A stretch of DNA of 64,000 bases, from NCBI RefSeq assembly GCF_050699935.1, contig NZ_JBOHGB010000015.1, positions 13,977 through 77,976 on the forward strand, given 5' to 3'. The position numbers were made by a program, and so were the translations under genes. The notes beneath the pieces are model-generated. The model saw only the letters and a program-made list of their open reading frames with translations. It did no database searches and was not told where the DNA came from. Positions 17,762 through 25,380 of the stretch are shown in pieces. The first letter of the stretch is position 1; each line of letters starts with the position of its first letter. This DNA comes from Actinophytocola sp050699935 (GTDB taxonomy: Bacteria; Actinomycetota; Actinomycetes; Mycobacteriales; Pseudonocardiaceae).

Positions 17762-18835
17762 ATGTTTCTATCCCGGGCGGTTTCGTCGCGCGCGCGATCG
17801 CGGAGAATGCTCGCTACGCTGGCGGTTGTCCTGCTGGCCACGGTGACTGGCTGCGCCGGTGGCGGTGATGACTCCGGCGGCCAGGCGGGGGAGCAGGGCT
17901 CGCCGGACACGGTTCGAATCCTGGTCAACCCAGGGTCCAACAGCCACGTGCCGATCTACGTCGCCCAGGACGCCGGCATCTTCCGCGAGAACGGCCTGGA
18001 CGTGCAGATCGTGACCAACGCGACCGCGATTCAGCCGCTGCTCACCGGCGACGTCGACGTCGCGTTTCCCTCGCCGGGCCAGGCGTTGATCGCAAACGAG
18101 CAGGGACACGACCTACGCATCTTCATGACGCTCATCGACAAGGTCCTCCAGGCCGTGGTGGTCAGGGACGAGCCAAAGTCCGGCGACACGGAATACCCCG
18201 ACGTGTTGCGGCAGCTGACGGGGAAGACTCTCGGTGTCACGGTCCGTGGTGGTGCTGTCGACCTGAACCTCCGCTACGTGTTGCGTGAGGCGGGGCTCAA
18301 CCCCGACTCCGACGTCACCATCGTGCCGACCGGGAACGCCAGCGCCATGCTCGCGGCTATGCAGGGCGGGCGCGTCGACGGGATCATGTCGCTGCAGCCC
18401 ATCACCGCGCAGCTCGTCACCAAGGGGTCCGGCCACGTGCTGGTCGACCTCGCCAAGGGCGAGGGGCCCGAGGCCATGAACCAGCCGTTCATCACCGGCG
18501 TAGCGGCAAAGTCGTTCATCGACGCCAAGCCCGAGGTGCTGGACAAGCTGGTCGAGTCGTTGAGGCAGGCGCAGGAGTACATCCACGACTCCGCCAACAA
18601 GGCCGAGTTCGCCGACATCGTGAAGAAGCGCGTCTACAGCACGCTCACTCCCTCCGAGATCGACCAGATCTTGGCCGAGCTGGGCGCGACCACGAAGACC
18701 ATCTGCTTCGCCAGCAAGGATCTCGGCAACATCGCGGAGGTGCTGATCACCGAGGGCGTCGTCAAGAAGCAGGCCGATGCCTCGTCGACGATCTACACCA
18801 AGGCTCAGGAGGCGGCTGGATGCGCGGCGAGCTAG
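17762..18835 (+). CDS. ABC transporter substrate-binding lipoprotein (NMT1/TauA type)
   Basis: About 357 residues from the ATG at 17762, 22 bp after the CoA-transferase. It has a signal peptide with lipobox VTGC (Cys about 31). The NMT1/THI5-like fold of sulfonate, taurine, nitrate, riboflavin and pyrimidine binders is shown by VDVAFPSPGQALIANEQ, LTGKTLGVTVRGGAVDLNLR and AAMQGGRVDGIMSLQP. It overlaps the ATPase start by 16 bp. It captures an organic substrate for the island's enzymes; the ligand is unknown. Confidence 0.9.
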   Translation: MFLSRAVSSRARSRRMLATLAVVLLATVTGCAGGGDDSGGQAGEQGSPDTVRILVNPGSNSHVPIYVAQDAGIFRENGLDVQIVTNATAIQPLLTGDVDVAFPSPGQALIANEQGHDLRIFMTLIDKVLQAVVVRDEPKSGDTEYPDVLRQLTGKTLGVTVRGGAVDLNLRYVLREAGLNPDSDVTIVPTGNASAMLAAMQGGRVDGIMSLQPITAQLVTKGSGHVLVDLAKGEGPEAMNQPFITGVAAKSFIDAKPEVLDKLVESLRQAQEYIHDSANKAEFADIVKKRVYSTLTPSEIDQILAELGATTKTICFASKDLGNIAEVLITEGVVKKQADASSTIYTKAQEAAGCAAS

Positions 18836-19629
18836 GGGATCGTCAGGTACGCGCGGAGCTCGCCGGTGTCAACCACAGCTTTCCGGCAGCGGACGGCAGC
18901 GCGGTCGCGACGCTGAACAACGTCGATCTCAAGGTGAGGGGCGCCGAGTTCATCAGCATCATCGGTCCGAGCGGATGCGGCAAGACGACGATCATGAACA
19001 TGATCGCCGGACTGATCATCCCGGACAGCGGGTCCGTTCTGCTCGGCGGTGAGCCCGTTGCCGGTCCGCAGGCCGGAAAGGTCAGCTACATGTTCGCCAG
19101 GGACGGGCTGTTTCCGTGGCGAACAGCCATCGACAACGTCAACCTCGCGATGCAGATGCGGCGAAACAAGCCCATGCCGGGGCGGGCGAAGGAGATTCTC
19201 GCGTCCGTCGGTCTCGCGGGGTTCGAGCGGCACTACCCGAGCCAGCTCTCCCAAGGCATGCGGCAGCGTGTCGCGTTGGCCAGAACGCTCGCCGTCGAGG
19301 CGGACCTGTGGTTGATGGACGAGCCGTTCGCCGCGCTCGACGCGCACACGCGAACCCTGATCCAGGACGAGTTCATCAGCATCTGGGAAAAGTCCCGCAA
19401 GACGGCCATCCTGGTGACGCACGACCTCGGCGAGGCGATCACCCTCTCCGACCGGGTCGTGGTGATGACGGCCCGGCCGGGTGAGATCAAGGCCGTCTAC
19501 GAGATCGACCTGCCCAGGCCGAGAAGCGTGATCGACCTGCAGAACGACAGTGCCTTCACGTCGCTCTACTCCCAGCTGTGGACCGACCTGCGCGGTGAGT
19601 TCGCCAGTGACCGTGGAACGACGACATGA
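18820..19629 (+). CDS. ABC transporter ATP-binding protein (SsuB/TauB type)
   Basis: 269 residues. It has Walker A GPSGCGKTT, a Q-loop region YMFARDGLFPWRTAIDN in which the usual Gln is replaced (MFARDGLFPW), signature LSQGMRQR, Walker B DLWLMDEPFAALD and H-loop VTHD. The FPWRT motif and the short C-terminus fit the nitrate/sulfonate class. The start lies within the end of the binding-protein gene and the stop overlaps the permease start (ATGA 19626-19629), so the transporter subunits are translationally coupled. Confidence 0.92.
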   Translation: MRGELGDRQVRAELAGVNHSFPAADGSAVATLNNVDLKVRGAEFISIIGPSGCGKTTIMNMIAGLIIPDSGSVLLGGEPVAGPQAGKVSYMFARDGLFPWRTAIDNVNLAMQMRRNKPMPGRAKEILASVGLAGFERHYPSQLSQGMRQRVALARTLAVEADLWLMDEPFAALDAHTRTLIQDEFISIWEKSRKTAILVTHDLGEAITLSDRVVVMTARPGEIKAVYEIDLPRPRSVIDLQNDSAFTSLYSQLWTDLRGEFASDRGTTT

Positions 19630-20462
19630 GTGCACAGCCGTCCAATGCGAACCGTGTGGCCGTGCTCCGGGAGCGGATGTCGACGGTCGTCGGTCGAACC
19701 CTGATGTTCGTGATCCTGCTGGGGATCTGGCTACTGGCGGCCAACCTCCAACCGAACTTCGTGCCGACGCCGTGGGCCGTGCTGAGCACGGTGGGTACCT
19801 GGCTCGGGGACGGGACGATCAGTGACAACATCGGCACCACCCTGTACGAGGTGTTCGTCGGCGCCGCCCTCGCGTTCGGCATCGGTATCCCCGTGGGGCT
19901 CGTCCTGGCACAGTCACGGTTCCTGGACAACGCCACTCGGCCCTACATCGACGTGATGAACGCGATCCCGCGGATCGGGCTCGCGCCGCTGTTCGTGTTG
20001 TGGTTCGGCTTGGGCCAGACGTCGAAGATCGCGCTTGTCTTCTCGGTCCTGTTCTTCATCGTGGTGATCAACGTCCACGCGGGGGTGAAGAGCGTCGAGC
20101 GTGAGCACATCGTGCTGGCGACACTGCTCGGTGCGTCCCGGTGGGACATCGCGATGAAGGTGCTGCTTCCCTCGCTCGTGCCGTGGATCATCGCGAGCCT
20201 GCGTCTCACCAGCGCCTACGGCGTCTCCGCCGCGGTGATCGGGGAGTTCGTCGCCGGCAGCAACGGGCTGGGCTACCTGCTCGCCTACCACTCCTCGGTG
20301 CTCAACCCCTCGGGATCCTTCGCCGCGTTGTTCCTGCTTGCGCTCGTATCGTTGACTCTGACGTTCTTGACGATGCTCCTCGAACGGCACGCCTTGCGCT
20401 GGCGAAACCCCGGCGGGCGAGTACGCGCGGCGCAGCGTCGCCGGGAACCGACCGGCGTCTGA
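19626..20462 (+). CDS. ABC transporter permease (SsuC/TauC type)
   Basis: 278 residues with six hydrophobic segments and the EAA loop typical of SsuC/TauC permeases (ATLLGASRWDIAMKVLLPS, preceded by GLGQTSKIALV). The basic C-terminal tail is rich in Arg. It forms the membrane channel for the importer of this operon and starts 4 bp inside the ATPase gene. No lesion seen. Confidence 0.92.
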   Translation: MSAQPSNANRVAVLRERMSTVVGRTLMFVILLGIWLLAANLQPNFVPTPWAVLSTVGTWLGDGTISDNIGTTLYEVFVGAALAFGIGIPVGLVLAQSRFLDNATRPYIDVMNAIPRIGLAPLFVLWFGLGQTSKIALVFSVLFFIVVINVHAGVKSVEREHIVLATLLGASRWDIAMKVLLPSLVPWIIASLRLTSAYGVSAAVIGEFVAGSNGLGYLLAYHSSVLNPSGSFAALFLLALVSLTLTFLTMLLERHALRWRNPGGRVRAAQRRREPTGV

Positions 20463-20472
20463 AGCCCTGGAG

Positions 20473-20958
20473 ATGACGACAATGGAAGCCAAGTACTACG
20501 AGGACCTGGTCGTGGGGTTCACCGTCGAGTCCATGGGACGAACCGTGACCGAGCCGGACGTCGTGATGTTCAACAACATCATGAAGATCATGAACCCGAT
20601 CCATTCCGATCCGGAACACGTGCGCGACTCGATGTTCGACGGGATGGTCGCACCCGCGCCGTTCATCCTCACGGTCAGCCTGGGTCTGCTCAGCGGGACC
20701 GGCTACCTGACCGGCAGCGTGCTTGGCGTGCTGGAGTACGAGAACCTCAAGTTCCTTCTCCCGGTACGTCCCGGCGACACGTTGTACGCGTCCGTCGAGG
20801 TCGTCGCCCGGCGAGAGACCTCGGACGGCAAGCGGGGCGTCGTGTCTCTGCGGGACAATACGACGAACCAACGTGGCGAAACCGTCTACATCGGACTCAG
20901 GAAGATATTGGTTCGCAAGCGAAGCTCGCTCGGCACGGACGCCGACGAAGAACGATAA
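20473..20958 (+). CDS. MaoC-like hot-dog (de)hydratase 1
   Basis: 161 residues from the ATG at 20473; a second ATG at 20482 is better spaced from GGAG and is an equally good start. It is a single hot-dog domain with YEDLVVGFTVESMGRTVTE, the hydratase-like MNPIHSDPEHV and the C-terminal strand VRPGDTLYASVEV. It is a clear paralogue of the protein at 22945, sharing the E/D-S-M/I-GRTVTE start and FNN-M motif, so an internal duplication happened within this operon. The family hydrates enoyl-CoA or dehydrates hydroxyacyl-CoA esters. The canonical G-H of the hydratase-2 motif is replaced (VAPAPF). Confidence 0.85.
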   Translation: MTTMEAKYYEDLVVGFTVESMGRTVTEPDVVMFNNIMKIMNPIHSDPEHVRDSMFDGMVAPAPFILTVSLGLLSGTGYLTGSVLGVLEYENLKFLLPVRPGDTLYASVEVVARRETSDGKRGVVSLRDNTTNQRGETVYIGLRKILVRKRSSLGTDADEER

Positions 20959-20977
20959 CTCGAAACGGGGTAGCTCC

Positions 20978-21712
20978 ATGATTCTCCACCAGGTAACGAC
21001 CGTCGAGGCCGGCGAGGCGTTGGGTCGAAGTCCGCTTGGTGTCATCACATGTGGCGCCACGGAACAGCACGGTCCGCATCTCCCGTTGAGCACGGACACG
21101 ATCGGGGGTTGGGCGCTCGCACGAAAGGTCGCCGAGCGACTGGACTGCGTCCTCGCCCCGCCCATTCCGGTTGGTTGCTCCGACTACCACCTGAACTGGC
21201 CGGGAACGCTGAGCATCTCGCCGGCCACGATGACGTCCACGATCTGCGAGATCGCCGAGAGCCTGCAGACGCACGGGGTGAAGAACATCCTGATCGTCAA
21301 CGGCCACGGCGGCAACCGGTCGGCCGTGGACGTCGCGGCTTCGCAACTGGTGCGGACCGGTGGTGTCTCGGTTGTCGTGGCGTACTTCCAGGGGCTGGCG
21401 TTCAAGGCGGCGGGCGGCGAGATGGATCTCGGTCACGCCGGCCACGTCGAGACCGCCGTGGTGTTGCGCGAGGCGCCGGAGCTGGTCAAGATGGAGCTGG
21501 CCACCGGGGGTACCGACCTGGCCGAGGCGCTACGCCGGGAGCGGGAGTTCTCGGCACGCGACATCTACCGGCCCATGCTGGACTGGGAGAGCGTGTCGGA
21601 GAGCGGATGGTTCGGCGACGCGGCCGCGGCGACCGCCGAGCAGGCGGATCCGCTGCTCGAGAAGATGGCCGATCGCGTCGTGGAGTACGTGTCCAATGCC
21701 TTCGTCAAGTAG
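20978..21712 (+). CDS. Creatininase-family amidohydrolase
   Basis: 244 residues from the ATG at 20978. It has the creatininase family metal-site motifs TCGATEQHGPHLPLSTD (Glu, His, Asp ligands), VNGHGGN and LGHAGHVETAV. The family cleaves cyclic amides (creatinine) or formamides with two divalent metals in the cytosol. Here it is embedded among CoA-transferases and hydratases, so it probably opens a lactam or removes an amide from a pathway intermediate; that is inference. Its end overlaps the next start by 17 bp. Confidence 0.88.
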   Translation: MILHQVTTVEAGEALGRSPLGVITCGATEQHGPHLPLSTDTIGGWALARKVAERLDCVLAPPIPVGCSDYHLNWPGTLSISPATMTSTICEIAESLQTHGVKNILIVNGHGGNRSAVDVAASQLVRTGGVSVVVAYFQGLAFKAAGGEMDLGHAGHVETAVVLREAPELVKMELATGGTDLAEALRREREFSARDIYRPMLDWESVSESGWFGDAAAATAEQADPLLEKMADRVVEYVSNAFVK

Positions 21713-22943
21713 CTCCGCACGGAGGAGCAGGCGGCCCCGTGCCTCGTTGCACGGGGTGCGCGTCCTGGACCTCACGCACATCGTCGCGGGCCCGTTCTGC
21801 ACCCTGCTGCTGGCCGACGCCGGCGCGGACGTGGTGAAGATCGAGCCGCCCGGGCGCGGCGAGACGAGCAGGCGCCAGGGCCCGTTCCTCCAGGGTGCGG
21901 GCGACGAGTCGACCAGCGCCTACTTCATGCGGCTGAACCGGAACAAGAAGAGCGTGACGCTCGACCTGAAGTCGCCGGAGGGCAAGCACCTATTCCTGCG
22001 CCTGGTGGCGCGCAGCGACGTGGTGGTGGAGAACTTCGCACCCGGGGTGATGAGCCGGCTGGGTCTCGGTTACGAGGTGCTGCGCAACGCCAACCCGAAG
22101 ATCGTCTACGCGGCCCTGAGCGGCTATGGCGATGCGGCTGACTACCCGACGCCCTACGCGCACCATCCGGCGATGGCGGTCGCGATCGAGGCGTTCAGCG
22201 GGCTGATGGACCTGGCGGGCGGCGCGGCGACGAATCCGGCCGTGCTCGGCTTCCCGGTCGGTGACATCTTCGCCGGGAGCCTGGCGGCGTTCGGGATCGC
22301 CGCCGCGGTTCGCGACGCCGAGACGACCGGTGAGGGCCAACACCTGGACGTGGCGATGTTCGACGCCGCGGTGGCGCTCAACGAGCGGGCGCTGACGCAC
22401 TACTCGCTCTCCGGCGAGGTCCTGTCGCGGAACAACGAGACCCAGGTGGGGCCGATGGCGGTCTACCTAACCAAGGACGGGCACCTCACTCTCGCCGCGG
22501 CGATCGAGGACATCTGGCGCAAGTTCTGTGCCGCCATCGAGCGGCCGGACCTGGTGGCCGCACCGGGGTTCGAGACCGGCCGCGACCGGGCCCGCAACCA
22601 CGACCGGCTCCGTCCGCACATCGAGGCGTGGACCAGGACCCGGACCACCCAGGAAGCCGTCGACGTGCTCATCGAGCACGGGGTGCCGGCGGCCGCCGTA
22701 CGCGACGCGCGTGCGGTGTTCGAGGACCCGGCCCTGGTCAGCCGGCGGATGCTCGTGGACGTGAACCATCCGATCGCGGGCCAGGTCAGGTTGGTCGGGA
22801 ACCCGGTGAAGTTCCTCGAGAGCGATGCGGTGCCCGCCGAACCGCCGTCGTTGCTGGGTCAGCACACGGTGGACTTCCTCGGCGAGGTCCTCGGTCTCGA
22901 CCAGGCCGAGCTCGGCCGGCTGCGAGAGGAGAGCGTGATCTGA
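21696..22943 (+). CDS. CaiB/BaiF family CoA-transferase 2 (catalytic Asp replaced)
   Basis: 415 residues from the ATG at 21696, with a Ser/Arg-rich N-terminal 16 residues. It has the class III fold: VRVLDLTHIVAGPFCTLLLA, DAGADVVKIEPP, LNRNKKSVTLDLK and VENFAPGVMSRLGLGYE. At the position of the family's catalytic Asp the sequence reads HHPAMAVAIEAFSGL; by manual alignment with AYDDTIQGASGL of CoA-transferase 1 the Asp is an Ala. It may act as a partner subunit (as in BbsE/BbsF-type heterodimers) or use another chemistry. It ends 2 bp before the next start. Confidence 0.88.
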   Translation: MPSSSSSARRSRRPRASLHGVRVLDLTHIVAGPFCTLLLADAGADVVKIEPPGRGETSRRQGPFLQGAGDESTSAYFMRLNRNKKSVTLDLKSPEGKHLFLRLVARSDVVVENFAPGVMSRLGLGYEVLRNANPKIVYAALSGYGDAADYPTPYAHHPAMAVAIEAFSGLMDLAGGAATNPAVLGFPVGDIFAGSLAAFGIAAAVRDAETTGEGQHLDVAMFDAAVALNERALTHYSLSGEVLSRNNETQVGPMAVYLTKDGHLTLAAAIEDIWRKFCAAIERPDLVAAPGFETGRDRARNHDRLRPHIEAWTRTRTTQEAVDVLIEHGVPAAAVRDARAVFEDPALVSRRMLVDVNHPIAGQVRLVGNPVKFLESDAVPAEPPSLLGQHTVDFLGEVLGLDQAELGRLREESVI

Positions 22944-22944
22944 G

Positions 22945-23391
22945 ATGGAAGCTGTGGGTTATGACGATCTGACCGTGGGGCAGGTCTTCGAGTCGATCGG
23001 CCGGACGGTCACCGAGACGGATCTGGTCGTCTTCAACAACATGATGTGGATTACCAGTCCGACGCACACGGACGAGGAGTTCATGCGTGCGAGCGGCGGG
23101 GCCGTCGCGGCGGGGACGTTCACCCTGAGCATGGTCATGGGGTTGATCGCGGCGACGGGGTGGACGCACGGCACGTTGCTCGGGGTGCTCGCACAGGAGT
23201 CCATCCGTTACGTCGGTCCCGTGCGGGCCGGCGACACGCTCCACGCCACGTGTGAGGTGCTGGAGAAAAGGGAGACCAGCAAGCCGGACCGGGGAGTGGC
23301 CATGGTTCGCGATCGCGCCTACGTCGGCAACGACACCCTTGTCCTCGAAGGACAGCGCAGCCTGCTGATGCGGCGAGCGGTCGATGCGTAG
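22945..23391 (+). CDS. MaoC-like hot-dog (de)hydratase 2
   Basis: 148 residues. It is a paralogue of the hot-dog protein at 20473: YDDLTVGQVFESIGRTVTE, VVFNNMMWITSPTHTDEEF, then PVRAGDTLHATCEVLEKRE. A single hot-dog domain with a His-x-Asp pair (THTD) at the position of the MaoC active-site motif. It starts 2 bp after CoA-transferase 2, so it is translationally coupled. Likely hydrates or dehydrates the CoA ester made by the CoA-transferases, perhaps as a heterodimer with its paralogue; that pairing is inferred. Confidence 0.85.
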   Translation: MEAVGYDDLTVGQVFESIGRTVTETDLVVFNNMMWITSPTHTDEEFMRASGGAVAAGTFTLSMVMGLIAATGWTHGTLLGVLAQESIRYVGPVRAGDTLHATCEVLEKRETSKPDRGVAMVRDRAYVGNDTLVLEGQRSLLMRRAVDA

Positions 23392-23484
23392 TGCGACGTT
23401 CGGTCCAGGCGCCGGCTCAACCGGGAGATCGAGTAGGTTGTGTCGACCGGCGCACGTGCGTGAAACCGGGTGAAGGTGTCGTAG

Positions 23485-24138
23485 ATGGTGAGTAACGGAG
23501 CTGGGCCGGACAACGCGAACACGGCTGATCGCCTGTTGACCGTCGCCGCGCACTTGTTCCGGGAGAAGGGATACGCGGCGACCACGACTCGTGAGCTCGC
23601 GGCGGCTCTCGGGGTGAAGTCCGCGTCGCTCTACTATCACATGCGCAGCAAGGAAGATCTGCTCTACGACATCTGCGTGGACAGCATCCAGCGCATCGAC
23701 GCCGAGGTGCGCGCCAAGGTGGCCGAGGCGACCGATCCCCTTGACGAGCTTCGTGCCTTCGTCACCACCCACCTCCGGGTGGTGCTGATGGACCATGACC
23801 GGCACGCGACGATGTTGCTGGAGCTTCGGTTCCTGCCGGAGGATCGGCGTCGGGAGGTGCTCGAGCTTCGGAAATCCTATGTGCGGGTCGCTCGCCAGAT
23901 CTTACAGAATTTGCAGGAGAAGGAGCTGATTCGGCGCGACCTTACGACGACGAACCTCTCTCTGGCAATTTTCAACACCCTGAACTGGACAATACTCTGG
24001 TATCACCCGGACGGCGCGTCCAGCCTCGATGATGTGATCGAGTTCCTGCTCAGTTTCATCATGGCGGGCGTCCAGACGCCAGGAACTCCGATGCCTGACG
24101 GAGCGGCGATGACGGCCCGGCCCAGACGACGGAAGTAG
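23485..24138 (+). CDS. TetR-family transcriptional regulator
   Basis: 217 residues. The N-terminal TetR HTH is TTRELAAALGVKSASLYYHM followed by RSKEDLLYDICVD. The C-terminal ligand-binding domain is helical and resembles the fatty-acid/CoA-sensing TetR_C subgroup seen beside acyl-CoA catabolic genes. It is the last gene of the first operon and sits 120 bp before the second copy of the CGAGCGCTCG palindrome, so it probably represses both operons and responds to a pathway CoA ester. This is inference from position and operator sharing. Confidence 0.88.
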   Translation: MVSNGAGPDNANTADRLLTVAAHLFREKGYAATTTRELAAALGVKSASLYYHMRSKEDLLYDICVDSIQRIDAEVRAKVAEATDPLDELRAFVTTHLRVVLMDHDRHATMLLELRFLPEDRRREVLELRKSYVRVARQILQNLQEKELIRRDLTTTNLSLAIFNTLNWTILWYHPDGASSLDDVIEFLLSFIMAGVQTPGTPMPDGAAMTARPRRRK

Positions 24139-24260
24139 CCGTCTGCGTATTTCGGAACGCATTCGCCTCGGGGCGCGGTCACGGCCATTCCTCGTGAATA
24201 GCGCACGGTTTCCTTGATCAATTCATGCAGAGTTACAGAAATTTGTCAAAATCTACCTAG

Positions 24261-24270
24261 CGAGCGCTCG
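24261..24270. promoter_or_regulatory. Palindromic operator CGAGCGCTCG (copy 2)
   Basis: Identical to the decamer at 16438-16447; here 94 bp before the first gene of the second rightward operon. Flanks differ between copies beyond the core. The surrounding 225-bp gap is AT-richer than its neighbourhood and must contain that operon's promoter; no confident -35/-10 pair was picked. Confidence 0.6.
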
Positions 24271-24363
24271 GCAGATGAGCTAGTCTTGGTATCAAGTGGA
24301 CACTCGTGGATCCCCGATTCCAGTGATGAATCATCACATCCGCAGTGGAACCGAAGAGGAGGC

Positions 24364-24870
24364 ATGGTGGTACAACCACAGGGTCGAGTCGATCGTGATG
24401 GTTCGGGCCGGCGCACACGGTTCGAGGACATCGAGGTCGGTGCCGAGCTAGGCAGTCTCGAATGGTCGGTGCAGCCGGAGAACGTCGCCGGGCTGCTCGA
24501 CAACGATGCCGACTACCACGAGTGGTATGTGGACTCATCGCCCTTCGGTGGTGCGATCGTCCCGCCGTTGGCCACGTACCCGCCGGTTCGGCTGCTCTTC
24601 ACCCGCAGCTACAACGTACGCGGCCTGTTCATCGAGTTCGAGTCGGAGTTCCGTCGCCCGTTCTTCTTCGGCGAGCGGCTGACGATCTCCGGACGCGTGG
24701 CCGACAAGTTCATCAAGCGGGACCGCGAGTACGTCATCTACGAGGCCGAGGGACGCGACGAGAAGGGCGAGATCGTCTTCACCACGAGGCGCACGCACGT
24801 CCTCGACTACCTCACTCGCTCGGTCCCGAAGAACGCCGAGGGGATCGACAGCGGCATCGTCACCAACTAG
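24364..24870 (+). CDS. Hot-dog/MaoC-like protein 3
   Basis: 168 residues from the ATG at 24364, which follows GAGGAGGC. It is a single hot-dog domain: FEDIEVGAELGSLEWSVQPE, NDADYHEWYVDSSPFGGAIV, FESEFRRPFFFGERLTISG. This pattern belongs to MaoC/FAS1-type dehydratase halves rather than thioesterases. It is followed by another hot-dog gene, so the pair may form a heterodimeric (de)hydratase in which only one subunit carries the catalytic His/Asp. First gene of the second rightward operon, just behind operator copy 2. Confidence 0.8.
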   Translation: MVVQPQGRVDRDGSGRRTRFEDIEVGAELGSLEWSVQPENVAGLLDNDADYHEWYVDSSPFGGAIVPPLATYPPVRLLFTRSYNVRGLFIEFESEFRRPFFFGERLTISGRVADKFIKRDREYVIYEAEGRDEKGEIVFTTRRTHVLDYLTRSVPKNAEGIDSGIVTN

Positions 24871-24905
24871 CCGGACACACCAACCAGAGAAGAGGACGCG
24901 GCGGC

Positions 24906-25367
24906 ATGGCGTTGTACACCAAGGAATCAGTGCGGCTAGGAGCCAGCCTGCCGGAGATCTCCCGGCAGTGGAACATCGAACTGTTCACGAACCGGCACGT
25001 GCAGGTGTACGGATCGGGGCGAATCGTCGAGGAGGAGTGGCCCGAGCAGAACATCCACTCCGACCACGACGCGGCCCGCCGGGAGGGGCTGGCCGAGGTC
25101 GTGGGCTCGGCGCCGCAACCGATCGCGCAGATCCACCGCAGCATGATGATGGCCTTCGGCGCGGGCTGGGTGGCCGGCGGCCGGATCAAGGCAAAGATGA
25201 TCAAGCCGCTGCTGGAGCACGACTTCACCACTGCCAAGGGCCGGGTGACCGGGCTGTCCCTGGAGTCCGGCGCGGACCGGCTGCGGGTCGCCTGCGAAGC
25301 GTGGGTCGAGCGCCGCGACGGCACGAAGATCATGGTCGCCACTGCCAGCGCCGTGATGCGGGACTGA
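24906..25367 (+). CDS. Hot-dog/MaoC-like protein 4
   Basis: 153 residues. It has WPEQNIHSDHDAARREGLAE followed by AQIHRSMMMAFGAGWVAGG, with an Asn-Ile-His-Ser-Asp segment at the place of the MaoC active-site motif. It lies 35 bp after hot-dog protein 3 and 13 bp before the fused CoA-transferase. Probably the catalytic partner of protein 3 in a heteromeric enoyl-CoA hydratase or dehydratase; partnership is inferred from adjacency. Confidence 0.8.
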   Translation: MALYTKESVRLGASLPEISRQWNIELFTNRHVQVYGSGRIVEEEWPEQNIHSDHDAARREGLAEVVGSAPQPIAQIHRSMMMAFGAGWVAGGRIKAKMIKPLLEHDFTTAKGRVTGLSLESGADRLRVACEAWVERRDGTKIMVATASAVMRD

Positions 25368-25380
25368 CCGGGCGGACGCC

